Positions 20,091-29,389 are shown, counted from the stretch's first letter. The stretch is DNA of 64,000 nucleotides from Bradyrhizobium sp. NAS80.1 (GCF_001908205.1 NZ_LGHL01000026.1:1-64000); one strand, 5' to 3'. Made by a program: numbers and translations. Notes: a model not told the origin generated them from the sequence alone.

Positions 20091-22282
20091 CACACGATCT
20101 CCCGCGAGGCGCTGCGCGCGCGCAGCGAATTCAGCATGACCAGGATCGACGATCCGCTCATGGCAGCCGCAGCGATCAGGGGCGTCACGACGCCGCTGAT
20201 CGCGACCGGCACGGCGAGGACATTATAGCCGATCGCAAGCCAGAGGTTTTGCCGCATCATGTGCAGCGCCTTGCGCGCGGAGTCGATGGCGGCCACGACC
20301 GGCGCCAGCGGCCGGCCGAGGAAGACGAGATCGGCAGTGGCCTGGCTGAGATGGGCGGCCGAGATCGGCGACATCGAGACATGGGCCGCCGCCAGCGATG
20401 GCGCATCGTTCATGCCGTCGCCGACCATCAGCACTTTTGCGCCGCGCCGCTTCAACTCCTCGATCCGCGCGATCTTGTCGGCCGGCGTCACGCCGGCGCG
20501 CCATTCGGCGATGCCCAGCGCATGGGCCGCGGCTGTCACCGCGGGCTCCCGGTCGCCCGAGAGGATCTCCATGCCGATGTTGCGCGCCTGCAGCGCCGCG
20601 ATCACGGCCTGGGCATCCGGGCGCAGGCCCTGCCGCACCGAGAGGATGAATTTGTCGCTGCCCTTGCTGAAGGCCACGATGGAGGCCTCGGGATCGAAAC
20701 CGGTCGTGTCAGCGACCAGCGCCTCGGCGCCGCAGAAGGACGCACGACCAAGACGGATTTCAACGCCATCGACCGTCGCGCGCACGCCCTGCCCGGCCTC
20801 CTCGACCGCGCCGACAACAGGCGATCCGGCGCCGGCGGCCTGCGCGACCGCCGCAGCCACCGGATGATGGCTCGACAGCGCGAGCCGGCCGGCGAGCTCG
20901 AAGACATCGGTGGGAATGTCGGCCGCGTTCATCACTTCGAGATCGGGCAGTGTCAGCGTGCCGGTCTTGTCGAAGATGACATGGTCGGCTTCGGCCAGCC
21001 GCTCGATCGCATCGCCGGAATTGAGCAGCACGCCCGCCCTGAACATTGCGCCCGAGGCCACGGTCTGCACGGTCGGGATCGCAAGGCCGAGCGCGCAGGG
21101 ACAGGTGATGATCAGCACGGCAACGCCGGTGACGATCGCATCATGCCAACCCGCGCCGGCGATGACCCAACCGATGATGGTGAGCAGCGCGGTCGCATGC
21201 ACGACCGGCGCGTAGAGCCGCGAGGCGCGGTCGGCGAGCCGCATGTAGCGCGAGCGCGCCTGCAACGCGTTGTCGAGCAGCCGCGTGATCTCCGCGAGCA
21301 GCGTCGCCTCCGACGCCGCCGAGACCCGCACCCGCAGCGTGCCCGAGATGTTCATCGATCCGGCATAGACCGGCGTGCCGTGCTCGGCCGTGACATAGAG
21401 CGTCTCGCCGGTGATCAGGCTCTGGTCGATCTCGGAGCGTCCCTCGATCACGGTGCCGTCGACCGCGCAGCGCTCGCCGGGCCGCAGCAACACGATGTCG
21501 CCGGGATGGATCGCCGCCACCGGCACCTGCGAGATCTCGTCAGGCCCGACGAACTTCGCCGCCGTCTCCGCCTTCAGCGCCGCGAGATTGCCCGCGACAG
21601 CGCGGGTCCGCCGCCGCATGTTCTGGTCGAGGAAGCGACCCACCAGCAGAAAGGTGAGCAGCATGATCGCGGCGTCGAAATAGGCGTGCTCGGCGTGATG
21701 GATGGTCTCGACCACGGACATGCCGAGCGCGAGGATCACACCGATCGAGATCGGGACGTCCATGTTGGTGGTCTTGGCCGACAGCGCGCGCCAGGCCGAG
21801 CGGAAAAAAGGCTGGCCGGCATAGGCCGCCGCCGGCAACGCGATCAGCGCCGACAGCCAGTGGAAGAAGTCGCGCTGCTCGGGCAGCATGTCCGAGACGT
21901 TGCCCGACCACACCGGGATCGACAGCATCATCACGTTCATGGTGGCGAACGCGGCGACGCCGAGGCAGCGAAGCAGGAAGCGCGATTCGGCGACCTCGGT
22001 CTCTTCCGCGCTCTCGGTCTCGAAAGGGTAGGCTTTGTAGCCGAGCTCCTCGAGCCGATCGATGAAGCGGGCCGGGTCGAGCGTGCCCTGCTTCCACTCC
22101 AGCGCGACGCGGCGATCGGTGAGGTTCACGCGCGCCAGCGTGACGTCGGGAATGGCGGACAGGCCGCGTTCGATCTTGGCCATGCAGCCGGCGCAGTGAA
22201 CGCCCTCGACCGCGAGATCGATATGCTGGACGCCCTCGCCCGCGGTCCGGACGTAATGCGAAAAGTCCCGCGTGACCTGCAT
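20090..22282 (-). CDS. fixI: Copper-exporting P-type ATPase FixI/CcoI
   Basis: 730 residues from ATG 22282. An N-terminal heavy-metal domain has the CxxC pair at 30-33 (VHCAGCMAKIERG). Eight membrane segments carry the ion-binding CPCALGL. Then come the phosphorylated Asp in DKTGTLTLPD, the HP motif in SSHHPVAAA, and the hinge GDGMNDAPSLAAA. This P1B ATPase delivers copper to the CuB centre of the cbb3 oxidase. A longer frame exists upstream, but it overlaps fixH and adds an arginine-rich stretch foreign to the family. The start is 11 bases after the fixH stop. Confidence 0.95.
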   Translation of the reverse strand: MQVTRDFSHYVRTAGEGVQHIDLAVEGVHCAGCMAKIERGLSAIPDVTLARVNLTDRRVALEWKQGTLDPARFIDRLEELGYKAYPFETESAEETEVAESRFLLRCLGVAAFATMNVMMLSIPVWSGNVSDMLPEQRDFFHWLSALIALPAAAYAGQPFFRSAWRALSAKTTNMDVPISIGVILALGMSVVETIHHAEHAYFDAAIMLLTFLLVGRFLDQNMRRRTRAVAGNLAALKAETAAKFVGPDEISQVPVAAIHPGDIVLLRPGERCAVDGTVIEGRSEIDQSLITGETLYVTAEHGTPVYAGSMNISGTLRVRVSAASEATLLAEITRLLDNALQARSRYMRLADRASRLYAPVVHATALLTIIGWVIAGAGWHDAIVTGVAVLIITCPCALGLAIPTVQTVASGAMFRAGVLLNSGDAIERLAEADHVIFDKTGTLTLPDLEVMNAADIPTDVFELAGRLALSSHHPVAAAVAQAAGAGSPVVGAVEEAGQGVRATVDGVEIRLGRASFCGAEALVADTTGFDPEASIVAFSKGSDKFILSVRQGLRPDAQAVIAALQARNIGMEILSGDREPAVTAAAHALGIAEWRAGVTPADKIARIEELKRRGAKVLMVGDGMNDAPSLAAAHVSMSPISAAHLSQATADLVFLGRPLAPVVAAIDSARKALHMMRQNLWLAIGYNVLAVPVAISGVVTPLIAAAAMSGSSILVMLNSLRARSASREIV

Positions 22283-22293
22283 GACGAAATCCC

Positions 22294-22779
22294 TCAGTTC
22301 AGGATCACGCGGTTGCGCGACAGGAAGACGCGCGTCCCGCGCGCTTCGCCCTCGATCACCAGATCCCACTGGCCTGGCGCAACAGTCGCGGCGTTGCCGC
22401 GATAGATGCCGATGCCGGCTTCAGTGAGCTCAACCGCGAGATCGGCGCGCTTGTCGGTCGGCCGCTCCAGGCGTCCGCCGAACTTCAAGCCCGTCACCGG
22501 CCGGCCGGCCGCGTCGCGCGCCTCGACCTGAAGCGCGGCACCGCCGTCGGCCCGGCGTTCGATATGGGCGTTGACCTGCCATTGGCGCGCGGCCTGGTCG
22601 TGCGCCGCCGATATCTCGCGGTCATAGGTGAGACCTGCGGCGTAGGGGCTATCGACGTCGGTGCCGGGCAACGTCGCGATCGCGAGCTTCATCATGGTCA
22701 CGTTGACGCCGATGACGACGCCGAAGAAGGCGACCAGCATCAGGAAGACCTTGGTTCCGGTCAGTGGCTTGGATGCCAT
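22294..22779 (-). CDS. fixH: Cbb3 oxidase assembly protein FixH/CcoH
   Basis: 161 residues. One N-terminal membrane helix at about 10-32 (KVFLMLVAFFGVVIGVN) precedes a periplasmic beta-sandwich-like domain. NVTMMKLAIATLPGTDV and the C-terminal GQWDLVIEGEARG are typical of the family. The ATG follows AGGAGACTGCC. FixH takes part in stable assembly of the oxidase together with FixG, FixI and FixS. It lies 15 bases after fixG. Confidence 0.93.
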   Translation of the reverse strand: MASKPLTGTKVFLMLVAFFGVVIGVNVTMMKLAIATLPGTDVDSPYAAGLTYDREISAAHDQAARQWQVNAHIERRADGGAALQVEARDAAGRPVTGLKFGGRLERPTDKRADLAVELTEAGIGIYRGNAATVAPGQWDLVIEGEARGTRVFLSRNRVILN

Positions 22780-22794
22780 GGCAGTCTCCTGGTC

Positions 22795-24258
22795 TTACGG
22801 CGAGACGAAATTGTCGGTCGTGGAAGCGGCCTCGCCGAGCCCGATATCGGTGACGCGGAAGCGGACCGGGATCGACTTCTCCGGATTGCTCTGGGCCGGC
22901 GCGGTGACGAGCAGGCGCAGCTCGCTGGTCGAGTCGCGCGGGATCACGATCATCGGCCGGTCGGGCGTCACCGAATCGACGCCGACGACATGGATCGTCG
23001 CGTTGACCGGGCCGTCCGCGTCGATCGCGATGACGCGATCATAGCCGCTCTTGTTCAGCAGCCGGACCGTGTAGGCGTTGCGGATCGAGCCGTCGCTCAG
23101 CCTGACCGCGACCGGGTTGCGGTCGTGCAGCACGTTGACGTCGAGCAGGCTGCGCGTCGCCAGCGTGTACAGCATGATGCCGCCGACAGCCGCGATGATG
23201 GCGCTATAGACAATGGTGCGGGGCCGCACGATCCGGTAGACCGGCGCCTTGCCTTCCTGGCGGCGCTGGATGTTGATGTCGTTGTCATAGCCGATCAGTC
23301 GGGTCGGCCGGCCGATCTTCGTCATGACGTTGTCGCAGGCGTCGATACAGAGCCCGCACTGGATGCATTCGAGTTGCGGCCCGTTGCGGATGTCGATGCC
23401 GGTCGGACAGACCGCGACGCACTGGTAGCAATCGACGCAGTCGCCGACATGCTCGCCGAGCGCGCGCAGCTCGGCCGCCTTCTTGACTGACGTACGCTTC
23501 TCGCCGCGATCGTAACGGTAGGTGACGTTGAGCGCCCACTCGTCGGTGAGCGCCGCCTGGATGCGCGGCCAAGGGCACATATAGGTGCAGACCTGCTCGC
23601 GCATGTAGCCGGCGAGCACATAGGTCGTCGCGGTGAGGATGCCGATCCAGATATAGGCGACCATCGGCGCCTGGAAGGTCAGGAGCTCCTTCACCAGCGT
23701 CGGGGCATCACTGAAATAGAGTACCCAGGCGCCGCCGGTCCACCACGCGATCATGAGCCAGATCGAGTGCTTGAGCGCGATCTCGAAGACGCGCCGCGGC
23801 GTCAAACCGGATGACTTGTCTTTCTTCATCCGCTCGCGGCGGTCGCCTTCGACGAATCGCTCGACCGCATAGAACAGGTCGGTCCACACCGTCTGCGGGC
23901 AAAGATAGCCGCACCAGATGCGGCCGCCGACGGAGTTCATCAGGAACAGCGCCACGGCAGCCACGATCAACAGGCCGGTGAAGTAGTAGACCTCCTGCGG
24001 CCACAGCTCGATGAAGAAGAAGTAGAAGCGGCTGTTGGGGAGATCGATCAGCACAGCCTGGCTGGGGGCGCCGAGGCCGCGATTCCAGCGCACGAACGGC
24101 AGGAAGTAGTAGACGCCGAGACAGAACGCCATCAGGCCCCATTTGATCCGGCGGAAGGTGCCGGAGGTGCTCTGGGGATAGACCTTCTTGCGGGCCGCGT
24201 AGAGCGGCCCGTAGTCGTCGTCCGATGTGAGTTCGTTCGGGTTCACGGTCTTGTTCAT
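22795..24258 (-). CDS. fixG: Cbb3 oxidase accessory Fe-S protein FixG/CcoG
   Basis: 487 residues. Several membrane segments in the first half, including an RIWCGYLCPQTVWTDLF motif, precede two ferredoxin-type 4Fe-4S motifs: CVDCYQCVAVCP and CIQCGLCIDACDN. A C-terminal Ig-like periplasmic domain follows one last membrane helix near residue 340. CcoG proteins act as cupric reductases supplying Cu(I) for oxidase assembly. First gene of fixGHIS, with its own FixK-type box about 65 bases upstream of the ATG and a hairpin separating it from fixP. Confidence 0.95.
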   Translation of the reverse strand: MNKTVNPNELTSDDDYGPLYAARKKVYPQSTSGTFRRIKWGLMAFCLGVYYFLPFVRWNRGLGAPSQAVLIDLPNSRFYFFFIELWPQEVYYFTGLLIVAAVALFLMNSVGGRIWCGYLCPQTVWTDLFYAVERFVEGDRRERMKKDKSSGLTPRRVFEIALKHSIWLMIAWWTGGAWVLYFSDAPTLVKELLTFQAPMVAYIWIGILTATTYVLAGYMREQVCTYMCPWPRIQAALTDEWALNVTYRYDRGEKRTSVKKAAELRALGEHVGDCVDCYQCVAVCPTGIDIRNGPQLECIQCGLCIDACDNVMTKIGRPTRLIGYDNDINIQRRQEGKAPVYRIVRPRTIVYSAIIAAVGGIMLYTLATRSLLDVNVLHDRNPVAVRLSDGSIRNAYTVRLLNKSGYDRVIAIDADGPVNATIHVVGVDSVTPDRPMIVIPRDSTSELRLLVTAPAQSNPEKSIPVRFRVTDIGLGEAASTTDNFVSP

Positions 24259-24316
24259 CGCTTGGAATTTCTCGACAAGGTGCGATTAAACGTTAGACCC
24301 GACGCCGCCGCGTCAG

Positions 24317-24330
24317 TTGATCCAGCTCAA
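24317..24330 (-). promoter_or_regulatory. FixK2/FNR-type box upstream of fixG
   Basis: TTGATCCAGCTCAA matches the TTGA-N6-TCAA core fully and TTGAT-N4-ATCAA in nine of ten positions. Its centre is 65.5 bases upstream of the fixG ATG, almost the same distance as the fixN box. It overlaps the foot of the fixP terminator hairpin by three bases. Confidence 0.75.
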
Positions 24331-24359
24331 GCGGGGGCACTATTGTTCGCCCCCGCTTG
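24328..24359 (-). terminator. Strong hairpin between fixP and fixG
   Basis: Perfect 11-base arms CAAGCGGGGGC / GCCCCCGCTTG with a ten-base loop, located 12 bases after the fixP stop. There is no long T-run, so it may attenuate or protect the fixNOQP mRNA rather than end all transcription. fixGHIS can still be transcribed from its own box next to it. Confidence 0.7.
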
Positions 24360-24370
24360 TCTCCAGTCGG

Positions 24371-25246
24371 CTATTTTCCACCGCCCAGCGAGTGGACGTA
24401 GACCGCCATCGCCTTGATGGTGGCGGGGTCGAGCCGCCCTTCCCAGGCCGGCATCACGCCCGCGCGGCCCTGGCTGATGGTCTCGATCAGGGTCGCCTCG
24501 TCAGAGCCATAGAGCCAGATCTTGTCGGTCAGGTTCGGCGCGCCCATCTCCTGGTTGCCCTTGCCGCCGTCGCCGTGGCAGGCGACGCAGTTCTCGGTGA
24601 AGATCTTCTCGCCCTTGGCCGCATCGTAGCCGTTGCGGGTCGGAAGACCCGACAGCGACCGCACGTAATTGGCCACCGTGACGATCTCGTCCGGCTTCAG
24701 GACACCGTCCTTGCCGAAGGCGAGCATCTGGCCCTCATGCGTCTTGGCGTGGCCGGAGCGCGCGCCGAACTGGATGGTCTGCATGATCTGTTCGAGCGTG
24801 CCGCCCCACAGCCAGTCGTCGTCGTTCAGGTTCGGGAAGCCCTTCGCGCCGGCACCGCCGCTGCCGTGACACGGCGCGCAATTGTCGCCGAACACAGTCC
24901 TGCCCTTGGCACGGGCGAGCGCCAGCAGCGCCGGATCCTTTTCGATATCGGCGAGCGGCGCCGCCGCCAACGCCGCCATCTTCTCGCCGCGGAGCGTCTC
25001 GAGATTGGAGAGCTCCACCGCGAGGCTGGCGCGCGTCGAGTAGCCGAGCAGCCCGGTCGTATGGCTCGAGATCAGCGGCCAGGCCGGATAGACGATCCAG
25101 TAGCCGATCGACCAGATGATGGTGAGGTAGAAGCTGATCACCCACCAGCGCGGCAGCGGCGTGTTGAGCTCCTTGATGCCGTCCCACTCATGTCCGGTCG
25201 TGGACTTGCCGGAGACGGAATCGATGTCGCTATGATGATCGGTCAT
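24371..25246 (-). CDS. fixP: Cbb3 oxidase subunit III, dihaem cytochrome c FixP/CcoP
   Basis: 291 residues. An N-terminal cytoplasmic stretch is followed by one membrane helix at about 33-56 and then two periplasmic cytochrome c domains, with haem-attachment motifs CAPCH at 123-127 and CVACH at 220-224. Candidate axial Met residues are in EGQMLAFGKDG and AGVMPAWEG. FixP passes electrons from the bc1 complex toward FixO and FixN. Its ATG lies seven bases after the fixQ stop, with AGGAGTAAGAG spanning that stop codon. Length matches Bradyrhizobium FixP. Confidence 0.96.
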   Translation of the reverse strand: MTDHHSDIDSVSGKSTTGHEWDGIKELNTPLPRWWVISFYLTIIWSIGYWIVYPAWPLISSHTTGLLGYSTRASLAVELSNLETLRGEKMAALAAAPLADIEKDPALLALARAKGRTVFGDNCAPCHGSGGAGAKGFPNLNDDDWLWGGTLEQIMQTIQFGARSGHAKTHEGQMLAFGKDGVLKPDEIVTVANYVRSLSGLPTRNGYDAAKGEKIFTENCVACHGDGGKGNQEMGAPNLTDKIWLYGSDEATLIETISQGRAGVMPAWEGRLDPATIKAMAVYVHSLGGGK

Positions 25247-25252
25247 GATCTC

Positions 25253-25417
25253 TTACTCCTCCCGCAACGGCAGGCGCGCCGCTTCGTCGAAAGCGGCCTT
25301 GTTGCGAGGCCAAAATGCGTAGGCGATGATCGCGAGAAAGATCGCGACGAACACCGGCGTCCAGATCGTGGTCACGAGACCGGACGCGAGATTGTCGAGT
25401 GTGAGGATGGCTTTCAT
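25253..25417 (-). CDS. fixQ: Cbb3 oxidase small subunit FixQ/CcoQ
   Basis: 54 residues, the usual size. One membrane helix at about 12-34, ending in IAYAFWPRNKAAFDEAARLP, the well-conserved CcoQ tail. FixQ stabilises the interaction of FixP with the FixNO core. It sits between fixO (13-base gap) and fixP (six-base gap) in the standard NOQP order. Confidence 0.94.
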   Translation of the reverse strand: MKAILTLDNLASGLVTTIWTPVFVAIFLAIIAYAFWPRNKAAFDEAARLPLREE

Positions 25418-25430
25418 CGTTCATGCCTTC

Positions 25431-26165
25431 TCAGCGAAGATTGGCTTTCTCGTTGTAGATCTTGAAGTCGACCAGCGTGCCGAGCATCTGCAGGTAGGCG
25501 ATCAGCGCGTCCATCTCGGTCGGCGTGCCGGCCTTGCCGTCGAAATTGCGCACCGCCGCCTTGGCATAGCGCTTGCTGAAGGCATCGGCGCCGGGATTGT
25601 CCGGATCGGCCTGGGCCTTCAGGTCGGCGGCCGCGTTCGCGATCTGGTCGTCGGTGTAGGGCACGCCGACAGCCCTCTGCGTGCGCATATGGTCGGCGAT
25701 CGTGTCCGGATCGACTTCATTGTGGGCCAGGAACGAATAGCCCGGCATGACCGACTGCGGCACGATCGCGCGCGGGTTGGTCAGATGGGTGACGTGCCAT
25801 TCGTCGGAATATTTGGCACCGACGCGGGCAAGGTCGGGTCCGGTGCGCTTCGAGCCCCACTGGAACGGGTGGTCGTACATGCTCTCGGCGGCGAGCGAGA
25901 AGTGGCCGTAGCGCTCGACCTCGTCGCGCAAGGGACGGATCATCTGCGAATGGCAGAGATAGCAGCCCTCGCGGACGTAGATATTGCGGCCTGCGAGCTC
26001 CAGCGGCGTGTACGGCCTGACGCCGTCGACCGCCTCGATCGTGCTCTTGAGGTAGAACAGCGGCGTGATCTCGACGAGACCGCCGATCGAGATCACCAGC
26101 AGGATGCCGACGATCAGGATGATCGAGTTCTTTTCGAAGATTTGGTGGCGTGTCCAGAACGACAT
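25431..26165 (-). CDS. fixO: Cbb3 oxidase subunit II, monohaem cytochrome c FixO/CcoO
   Basis: 244 residues from ATG 26165. An N-terminal membrane anchor ([19 protein letters not shown]) precedes the haem-binding CYLCH at 68-72; the axial Met is probably in [10 protein letters not shown]. The frame is open much further upstream, but that part is only the shifted reading of fixN. Start codon and sequence match FixO of Bradyrhizobium. Eleven bases separate it from the fixN stop. Confidence 0.95.
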   Translation of the reverse strand: MSFWTRHQIFEKNSIILIVGILLVISIGGLVEITPLFYLKSTIEAVDGVRPYTPLELAGRNIYVREGCYLCHSQMIRPLRDEVERYGHFSLAAESMYDHPFQWGSKRTGPDLARVGAKYSDEWHVTHLTNPRAIVPQSVMPGYSFLAHNEVDPDTIADHMRTQRAVGVPYTDDQIANAAADLKAQADPDNPGADAFSKRYAKAAVRNFDGKAGTPTEMDALIAYLQMLGTLVDFKIYNEKANLR

Positions 26166-26176
26166 GGTGGAGCTCC

Positions 26177-27825
26177 TCATTCCGCCGGCTGAAGAGCGAC
26201 GGGCATCTGGACTTCCGCCTCGCCGACGCGAACGGTCATCCAGAGATTGTAGGCCATGATCAGTGAGCCGATCAGGAACAGCGCGCCGCCGGCGGCACGG
26301 ATGATGTAGAAGGGATGCATCGCCTCGACGGTCTCGATGAAGGAATATTCGAGGAAGCCGAGCGAGGTGTAGGCACGCCACATCAGGCCCTGGAGGATGC
26401 CGGACACCCACATCGCCGAGATGTAGAGAACGATGCCGAGCGTGGCGATCCAGAAGTGCCAGTTGACGAGCTTGAGGCTGTAGAGGCCCTTCCGATTCCA
26501 GGCCCACGGCACCATGCAGTAGAGCGCGCCGAAGGACACGAAGCCGACCCAGCCGAGCGCGCCGGAATGCACGTGGCCGATGGTCCAGTCGGTGTAGTGG
26601 CTGAGCGAGTTGACCACCTTGATCGACATCATCGGGCCTTCGAAGGTCGACATGCCGTAGAAGGCGACGGAGACGACGAGCATGCGCAGCACGGGGTCGG
26701 TGCGCAGCTTGTCCCAGGCACCCGACAGCGTCATCAGGCCGTTGATCATGCCGCCCCAGGAGGGCATCCACAGCATGATCGAGAAGGTCATGCCGAGCGT
26801 CTGCGTCCAGTCCGGCAGCGCCGTGTAGTGCAGATGATGCGGGCCGGCCCAGATGTAGAGGAAGATGAGCGCCCAGAAGTGGATGATCGAGAGCCGGTAG
26901 GAATAGATCGGCGCTCGGCGCGCTTCGGGATGAAGTAGTACATGATGGCGAGGAAGCCGGCGGTCAGGAAGAAGCCGACCGCGTTATGGCCGTACCACCA
27001 CTGGAACATGGCGTCCTGGATGCCGCCCCAGGCGATGTAGGACTTCGAGCCGAACACCGAGACGGGCAGCGCCGGGTTGTTGCCAAGGTGCAGGACAGCA
27101 ATCGTCACGATGAAGGCGAGATAGAACCAGTTCGCGACGAAGATATGCGGTTCCTTGCGCTTGATGATGGTGGCGAGGAAGACGAGGAGGTAAGCGACCC
27201 AGACGATGGTCAGCCAGAGGTCGGCGTACCATTCGGGCTCGGCATATTCCTTGGACTGGGTGACGCCGAGTAGATAGCCGGTGCCGGCCACAAGGATGAA
27301 GAAGTTGTAGCCGACCACGACGAACCAGGGCGCGAGATCGCCGGCAAGGCGCACGCGGCACGACTTCTGCACCACATAGAAGGACGAGGCGATCAGCACA
27401 TTGCCGCCGAAGGCGAAGATCACCGCGGAGGTGTGCAACGGACGCAGGCGGCCGAAGCTGGTCCATTGTAGATCGAGGTTCAGCGCGGGCCAGGCCAGCT
27501 GCGAGGCGATAATGAGACCAACGAGGAATCCGGCAATGCCCCAGAACATCGCCATGAAGGAGGAGAACTTGATCGGACCCATATTGTAGTTGGGGCGCCC
27601 GTTGATCTCCGCCGGCGCCAGCTCCGGCGGGCGATCGAAGTAGCGGTTGACGATGCAGAACACCGCAACGAGGCTCGCCAACGCGCTGAGCCCGGCATGG
27701 AAGGCGAAGGGCCCGTCGAGCGCCTTGGCCGCGGCGATTACGCAGAGGAAGGCGGTGACTGCGAACACGACAGCCAAGCCGCTTTCACCGATGGTCATGG
27801 ATTTTGAGTTGGAGGGCTGGCTCAT
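26177..27825 (-). pseudogene. fixN: Cbb3 oxidase catalytic subunit FixN/CcoN, one-base frameshift
   Basis: FixN is the haem-copper catalytic subunit of the high-affinity oxidase. Reading from ATG 27825, residues 1-305 are intact FixN, including the haem ligand region RPLHTSAVIF (His131) and [11 protein letters not shown]. Right after KRAER the frame shifts at about 26908-26911. The rest, ending in the stop at 26177, is normal FixN in the next frame (for example [15 protein letters not shown] and [12 protein letters not shown]). The span of 1649 bases is one short of 550 codons, the exact length expected for a 549-residue FixN. A single missing G (GG instead of GGG) explains it. Either the strain's oxidase gene is broken or this is a sequencing error. 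No slippery heptamer for programmed frameshifting is visible. Confidence 0.9.
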
Positions 27826-27881
27826 GCGGATTCTCTCTGAAAGAACACGGGGCCAGAAACCACATTCACCCTCGCGGGGAA

Positions 27882-27895
27882 TTGATTGAAATCAA
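27882..27895 (-). promoter_or_regulatory. Perfect FixK2/FNR box upstream of fixNOQP
   Basis: TTGATTGAAATCAA is a perfect TTGAT-N4-ATCAA palindrome centred 63.5 bases before the fixN ATG. With activation at about -41.5, the transcript would start near 27847, leaving a leader of about 22 bases. Confidence 0.92.
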
Positions 27896-27981
27896 GACAG
27901 ATGGGTTTCTGTTAATGCAAGCCGGCCATGAGACAGAAAAATAAAATACTTGCGTGGCCCATTGCACGACGCAAATGGCCG

Positions 27982-28007
27982 CCACCTCCGTGAAATCACG
28001 GAGGTGG
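27982..28007 (-). terminator. Hairpin downstream of the CBS-domain gene
   Basis: Perfect 12-base arms CCACCTCCGTGA / TCACGGAGGTGG with a two-base loop, 27 bases past the CBS-gene stop and upstream of the fixN promoter. It lacks a T-run. It probably insulates fixNOQP from the uspA-CBS transcript. Confidence 0.55.
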
Positions 28008-28033
28008 AAATCCCGTCTGCCAGAGATATCCCG

Positions 28034-28459
28034 TTAGTCGCGCGCGGTCGCCTTGAGCGCCGCGATGACGTCCTCGCGGGCGATGATTCCGACCAGCTTC
28101 TGCGCACCGTCGAGCACGATGATGCTCCTGATACGGTGCTCGACCATGATCTGGAGCACCCGCGTCAGCCGCGTGTCGGGGCTGACATAGATGAACTCGG
28201 GCGTCATGACGTCACGGATTTTGCGGCTCATCAGGTCGTGATAGCGCGGCAACATCTGGCTCGGCGTGAAGGCGAAGCACTTCAGGATGTCGAATTTGGT
28301 GACGATGCCGACGACCTGCCCGTCGTCCTCGACCGGATAGCTGTTGAAATCGTCGCGCTCGAACATCTCGCTGAGCTCGAGCACGTCGTGGTCAGGCTTC
28401 ACCGTCCTGACGTTGCGCGTCATGTAGCCGTCGACGGTCTGCTCAAGAAATCTGTACAC
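28034..28459 (-). CDS. Two-CBS-domain protein
   Basis: 141 residues from GTG 28459, which has a strong GAGGAGG seven bases upstream. An upstream ATG would add a cysteine/arginine-rich stretch overlapping uspA. Two CBS repeats are visible: about 10-65 (DGYMTRNVRTVKPDHDVLEL) and about 78-138 (DVMTPEFIYVSPDTRLTRVL). CBS pairs bind adenine nucleotides and act as energy or redox sensors; no attached enzymatic domain exists here. It lies 37 bases after uspA and directly before fixN, a conserved neighbourhood in Bradyrhizobium, so a role in low-oxygen physiology is likely but unproven. Confidence 0.85.
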   Translation of the reverse strand: MYRFLEQTVDGYMTRNVRTVKPDHDVLELSEMFERDDFNSYPVEDDGQVVGIVTKFDILKCFAFTPSQMLPRYHDLMSRKIRDVMTPEFIYVSPDTRLTRVLQIMVEHRIRSIIVLDGAQKLVGIIAREDVIAALKATARD

Positions 28460-28496
28460 GGCGCGTCCTCCTCGCTTCGCTTTTGGCCGGTGGCAG

Positions 28497-29331
28497 TCAG
28501 TGCGACAGCAGCACGCAGCGGGCGGATTGAGTGACCAGATACTGGGTGACACCTCCGAGGATCAACCCGCGAAACCTCGAATGCCCATAGGCCCCCGCAA
28601 CGATCAGGCCGGCCCCGACGTCGCTTGCGATTTTGTCCAATTGCGCGGCGGCGGATTCGTTCCGCATGGGCTTCGCGACGCGCGCAGTTGCAGTCACACC
28701 GTGGCGGGCGAGCCAGGCGGCAACGTCGGAGACACCAGCCATCACAGCCGAAGTGTCGTCATCCCGCTCCGGGATCTCGACGATAGTGACCTCCCTCGCC
28801 TTGCGCAGCATCGGCAGCGCGTCCGCCACCGCGCGCCGCGATTCCGGCGTGTCCTTCCACGCCACCAGCACGCTGCGCAGATCGAGCCAGTTGACCCGGT
28901 CGGGGACGACCAGAAGCGGGCGGCCCGTCTGCATCACCAGATCTTTGGGGCTTGCGAGCGCAAAAGCGTCGGAGAAGGCCGGGCTGTGCCCACCGCTGAC
29001 AACGATATCGGCGCAGCGCACCTGCGCCAGCACGAATCGCGCCGGAAAATCCACGGCGCTACGCCACTCCGCCCGTCCGCCGAATGTCTTCGTGGCGGCG
29101 CGGAATTGCGCCTCCAGATCGGCAAGCCGCCGCTTGACCGAAGCTTCGCCCTGATCGATCAGACCCTGGGCCTCGGCGCCATCGGTGAAATAGAGCGGGG
29201 GGCGCGAACTGTGCCGCGGCGACCCCGACGATGGCCGCCTCGAATCGTTCGGCGAGTCCGCCTGCGACCTGAAGGCGCGAATCGTTGGGCTGATCGAGCG
29301 CCAGGCTGACCATCACGGTCGCATATGACAT
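28497..29331 (-). pseudogene. Tandem universal stress protein (UspA), frameshifted in a C6 run
   Basis: Two Usp domains are expected over about 278 residues. The first 45 or so residues from ATG 29331 (SYATVMVSLALDQPNDSRLQ, then GLAERFEAAIVGVAAAQFAP) are normal. The frame then jumps within a run of six C (plus-strand G at 29197-29202), and the rest continues in another frame up to VTQYLVTQSARCVLLSH. Removing one C restores a single reading frame. The C-terminal domain holds the ATP-type Usp motif GAYGHSRFRGLILGGVT. Either it is a real mutation or a homopolymer sequencing error. A FixK-like box lies upstream at the same spacing as for fixN and fixG. Confidence 0.8.
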
Positions 29332-29389
29332 CGGGATTCTCCGGGGCATTGAACTGGCGCCAAATCTAGCCTCGCCGACAGGGGGCAGG

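Noticed and set aside
20249..22405. Long plus-strand open frame of over 700 codons opposite fixI
   Set aside because: It is antisense to an unmistakable P-type ATPase gene and encodes Arg/Asp/Gly/His-rich text without domains. Such frames arise from high-GC codon bias.
26905..26914. Programmed ribosomal frameshifting in fixN
   Set aside because: No slippery heptamer or downstream stimulatory structure is visible at the junction, and FixN is normally one uninterrupted frame.
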